Shown here: in pieces, positions 3,982-5,383 of the stretch
How positions within the stretch are numbered: the stretch's first letter is position 1
How the letters are laid out: each line of letters starts with the position of its first letter
From: an uncultured Clostridia bacterium
Lineage (GTDB): Bacteria > Bacillota > Clostridia > Oscillospirales > Ruminococcaceae
Assembly (NCBI GenBank): GCA_947177695.1
Contig: CAMWVO010000167.1
Location: forward strand, 1-5,383
DNA length: 5,383 bases
Reading direction: 5' to 3'
Made by a program: the position numbers and the translations under genes
The notes under the pieces: generated by a model
The model's database searches: none
Told to the model about the DNA's origin: nothing
What the model saw: only the letters and a program-made list of their open reading frames with translations

Positions 3982-4911
3982 TTACTCCGTGGGTACGGGA
4001 ACGCGCTCCAGTATTTTAACAAAAGCGTTTTCCTGAGTTTCGTACATGGATTTTCCTTTCGGGGACAGCATTATCCTGTGGGCAAGGGTGCAGACGCAGC
4101 AGTCCTTCACGTCCTGCGGGGTGATAAAATCCCTGCCGTCCATGAACGCCCAAGCCTTTGCGGATTTGTACAGCGCAATGCTTCCGCGGGGACTTACTCC
4201 AAGCTTTATGCCCTCGTCCGAACGAGTGGCGTTGGCGACTGAAATTATGTAGTCCTTGACATTTTGAGACGCCCTGACCTTTTTCACTTGCTCCTGCAAG
4301 GTGATTATGTCGTCGGTGGAAAGCACTGACGCTATGCGGGTTATGGGATTTTCGTTTTCGTTCCTGTCAAGGATCTCCGATTCCTCGGAGGCGGTGGGGT
4401 AGCCCATGCTGATTTTCATTGCAAAGCGGTCCATTTGGGCTTCGGGAAGATGATATGTACCGTAGGTCTCCACGGGGTTCTGGGTGGCTATAACCATAAA
4501 GGGCGCGGGGAGAGCGTAGGTCGCGCCGTCAATGCTGACCTGACGTTCCTCCATTACCTCCAGAAGCGAGGACTGTGCTTTCGGCGAAGCGCGGTTTATC
4601 TCGTCCGCAAGGAGAAAATTGCAGAAAGCCGCGCCCTTTCGGTACTCAAAATCTCCCGTTTCGCGGTTAAGCATGGAGAAGCCCGTAATATCCGAGGGCA
4701 TGATGTCGGGGGTCATCTGCACGCGGCTGAACGTTCCGTTCACCGACTTTGCCAGAGCCGCCGCAAGCTGGGTCTTGCCCACGCCGGGAACGTCCTCCAG
4801 CAGAACGTGTCCTCCCGTAAGAAGCGCGGCGACGGTCTGAACTATAGGCGTGCGCTTGCCAACTATGACCTTTTCTATGTTGTCGATAAGAGCCTGTATT
4901 TTAGCGTCCAT
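3982..4911 (-). CDS. MoxR-family AAA+ ATPase
   Basis: This encodes a complete 309-residue MoxR-type AAA+ ATPase, a normal length for the family. ATP is bound and hydrolysed by motifs that are all intact: Walker A at 40-48 (DVPGVGKTQ), Walker B at 100-106 (LLADEIN), sensor 1 at 142-146 (ATQNP), the arginine-finger region EAQMDRF at 157-163, and sensor 2 at 238-244 (GVSPRGS). The GTYHLPEAQMDRF segment is especially typical of MoxR. The C-terminal lid domain runs from about 200 to the end. Family members act in the cytoplasm as oligomeric chaperone-like machines on proteins with von Willebrand A-like domains, which fits the DUF58 gene downstream. The start is set by AAGGAA (4924-4919) 7 nt before the ATG. 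It follows the upstream gene by only 14 nt, so they are surely cotranscribed. The substrate process is not evident. Confidence 0.95.
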   Translation of the reverse strand: MDAKIQALIDNIEKVIVGKRTPIVQTVAALLTGGHVLLEDVPGVGKTQLAAALAKSVNGTFSRVQMTPDIMPSDITGFSMLNRETGDFEYRKGAAFCNFLLADEINRASPKAQSSLLEVMEERQVSIDGATYALPAPFMVIATQNPVETYGTYHLPEAQMDRFAMKISMGYPTASEESEILDRNENENPITRIASVLSTDDIITLQEQVKKVRASQNVKDYIISVANATRSDEGIKLGVSPRGSIALYKSAKAWAFMDGRDFITPQDVKDCCVCTLAHRIMLSPKGKSMYETQENAFVKILERVPVPTE

Positions 4912-4925
4912 TTCGGTATTCCTTT

Positions 4926-5383
4926 CTATGATAGATTTGTATTTGTGACTAATGCAGGGTTAGTTATAATGTCCCGAACCTCGTCTCGGGTCAGCAGCTT
5001 TGTTCCCTGAGTACCCTCTAAAAAGATTTCCTGCGAGGTCTCCACAAGGTCAAAGGACTGTTCCAGTACCCCCATTATTTCGGGGAGTATCACATCATTC
5101 AGACCGCTTGTGAGCAGTCCGATAGCAAGCAGCGGGTTCGATGCCTCGGAGTACTGCTTTGCTGTGTCCTCCACATTTGCAAGAGCAGCGATAAGCCTGT
5201 CGAAATATTTCAGGCTGTCCTCGTAAAGGGCGGCGAACTGTTCTCCGTACTGTCCCGCGCCGCTGTATTTTTTCTCGAAATCATCACGCAGGGATTGGGC
5301 TTCTTTCCGAAGCGCGCCGTAGTCCGCGCTCAGTATTGCGTTCATATCGCCGGTATTTACCGCGTCCATGACCATGTTAAGGC
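4926..5383 (-). CDS. C-terminal part of an unknown protein at the head of the MoxR operon (cut by window edge)
   Basis: I do not recognise this protein. The frame stays open to the window edge (5383), giving 151 visible residues. The first ATG inside the window (5375) has no ribosome binding site upstream, so the gene most likely starts beyond the edge. The visible part looks mainly helical and soluble, with charged stretches such as GALRKEAQSLRDDFEKKYSG, YEDSLKYFDRLIAALANVED and FLEGTQGTKLLTRDEVRDII, and a hydrophobic patch (NPLLAIGLLTSGLNDVILPE) that could be a buried helix rather than a membrane span. The stop lies 14 nt before the MoxR start, and the MoxR ribosome binding site follows it at once. 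That places it in the same operon and suggests a linked role. Confidence 0.75.
   Translation of the reverse strand, partial: LNMVMDAVNTGDMNAILSADYGALRKEAQSLRDDFEKKYSGAGQYGEQFAALYEDSLKYFDRLIAALANVEDTAKQYSEASNPLLAIGLLTSGLNDVILPEIMGVLEQSFDLVETSQEIFLEGTQGTKLLTRDEVRDIITNPALVTNTNLS

Noticed and set aside
3967..5010. Plus-strand open frames opposite the MoxR gene
   Set aside because: MoxR has every AAA+ motif intact on the minus strand; the opposing products are shadows of codon bias.

Overview
The window looks like chromosomal DNA of a low-to-medium-GC Gram-positive anaerobe of the Bacillota. An Oscillospiraceae or Ruminococcus-like host is my best guess, from the style of the anti-sigma N-terminus, the purine-rich Shine-Dalgarno sites and the hairpin-rich intergenic DNA. 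No rRNA, tRNA, CRISPR array or transposase gene is visible.

Layout. (1) 1-259: an intergenic region with a cluster of GC-rich palindromes (7-65), a 20-bp dispersed repeat (72-91), an AT-rich stretch and a GC-rich hairpin just before the first ribosome binding site. (2) 260-1760, plus strand: a two-gene operon with overlapping ends, encoding an ECF-type sigma-70 factor and a single-pass membrane protein that is probably its anti-sigma factor. It ends at a 16-bp hairpin terminator (1849-1884). (3) 1925-2245, minus strand: a very AT-rich gene for a 106-residue acidic protein of unknown function, with a full-consensus promoter (TTGACA, 17 bp, TATAAT) and a strong ribosome binding site. (4) 2246-2588: non-coding DNA holding that promoter, a terminator for the operon to the right, and two tandem copies of a 94-bp unit with conserved hairpins. 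(5) 2589-5383, minus strand: an operon reading leftward, made of a partial gene of unknown function, a MoxR-family AAA+ ATPase and a DUF58 membrane protein. A 193-nt spacer between the last two is packed with three hairpins, one of them a ~97-nt near-perfect palindrome.

How the genes work together. The sigma and anti-sigma pair should form a membrane-to-nucleus-of-transcription switch: the cytoplasmic N-terminus holds the sigma factor until the extracellular domain senses something unknown. MoxR and DUF58 proteins are habitual partners. MoxR is thought to act as a chaperone-like ATPase on proteins with von Willebrand A-like domains, often in cell-envelope or stress contexts. The transglutaminase-like gene that often follows them is absent here.

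The least explained material is intergenic: a 94-bp tandem unit whose hairpin keeps mostly pairing between copies despite base changes, a diverged relative of its 3' half downstream of the anti-sigma gene, and the palindrome between the MoxR and DUF58 genes.
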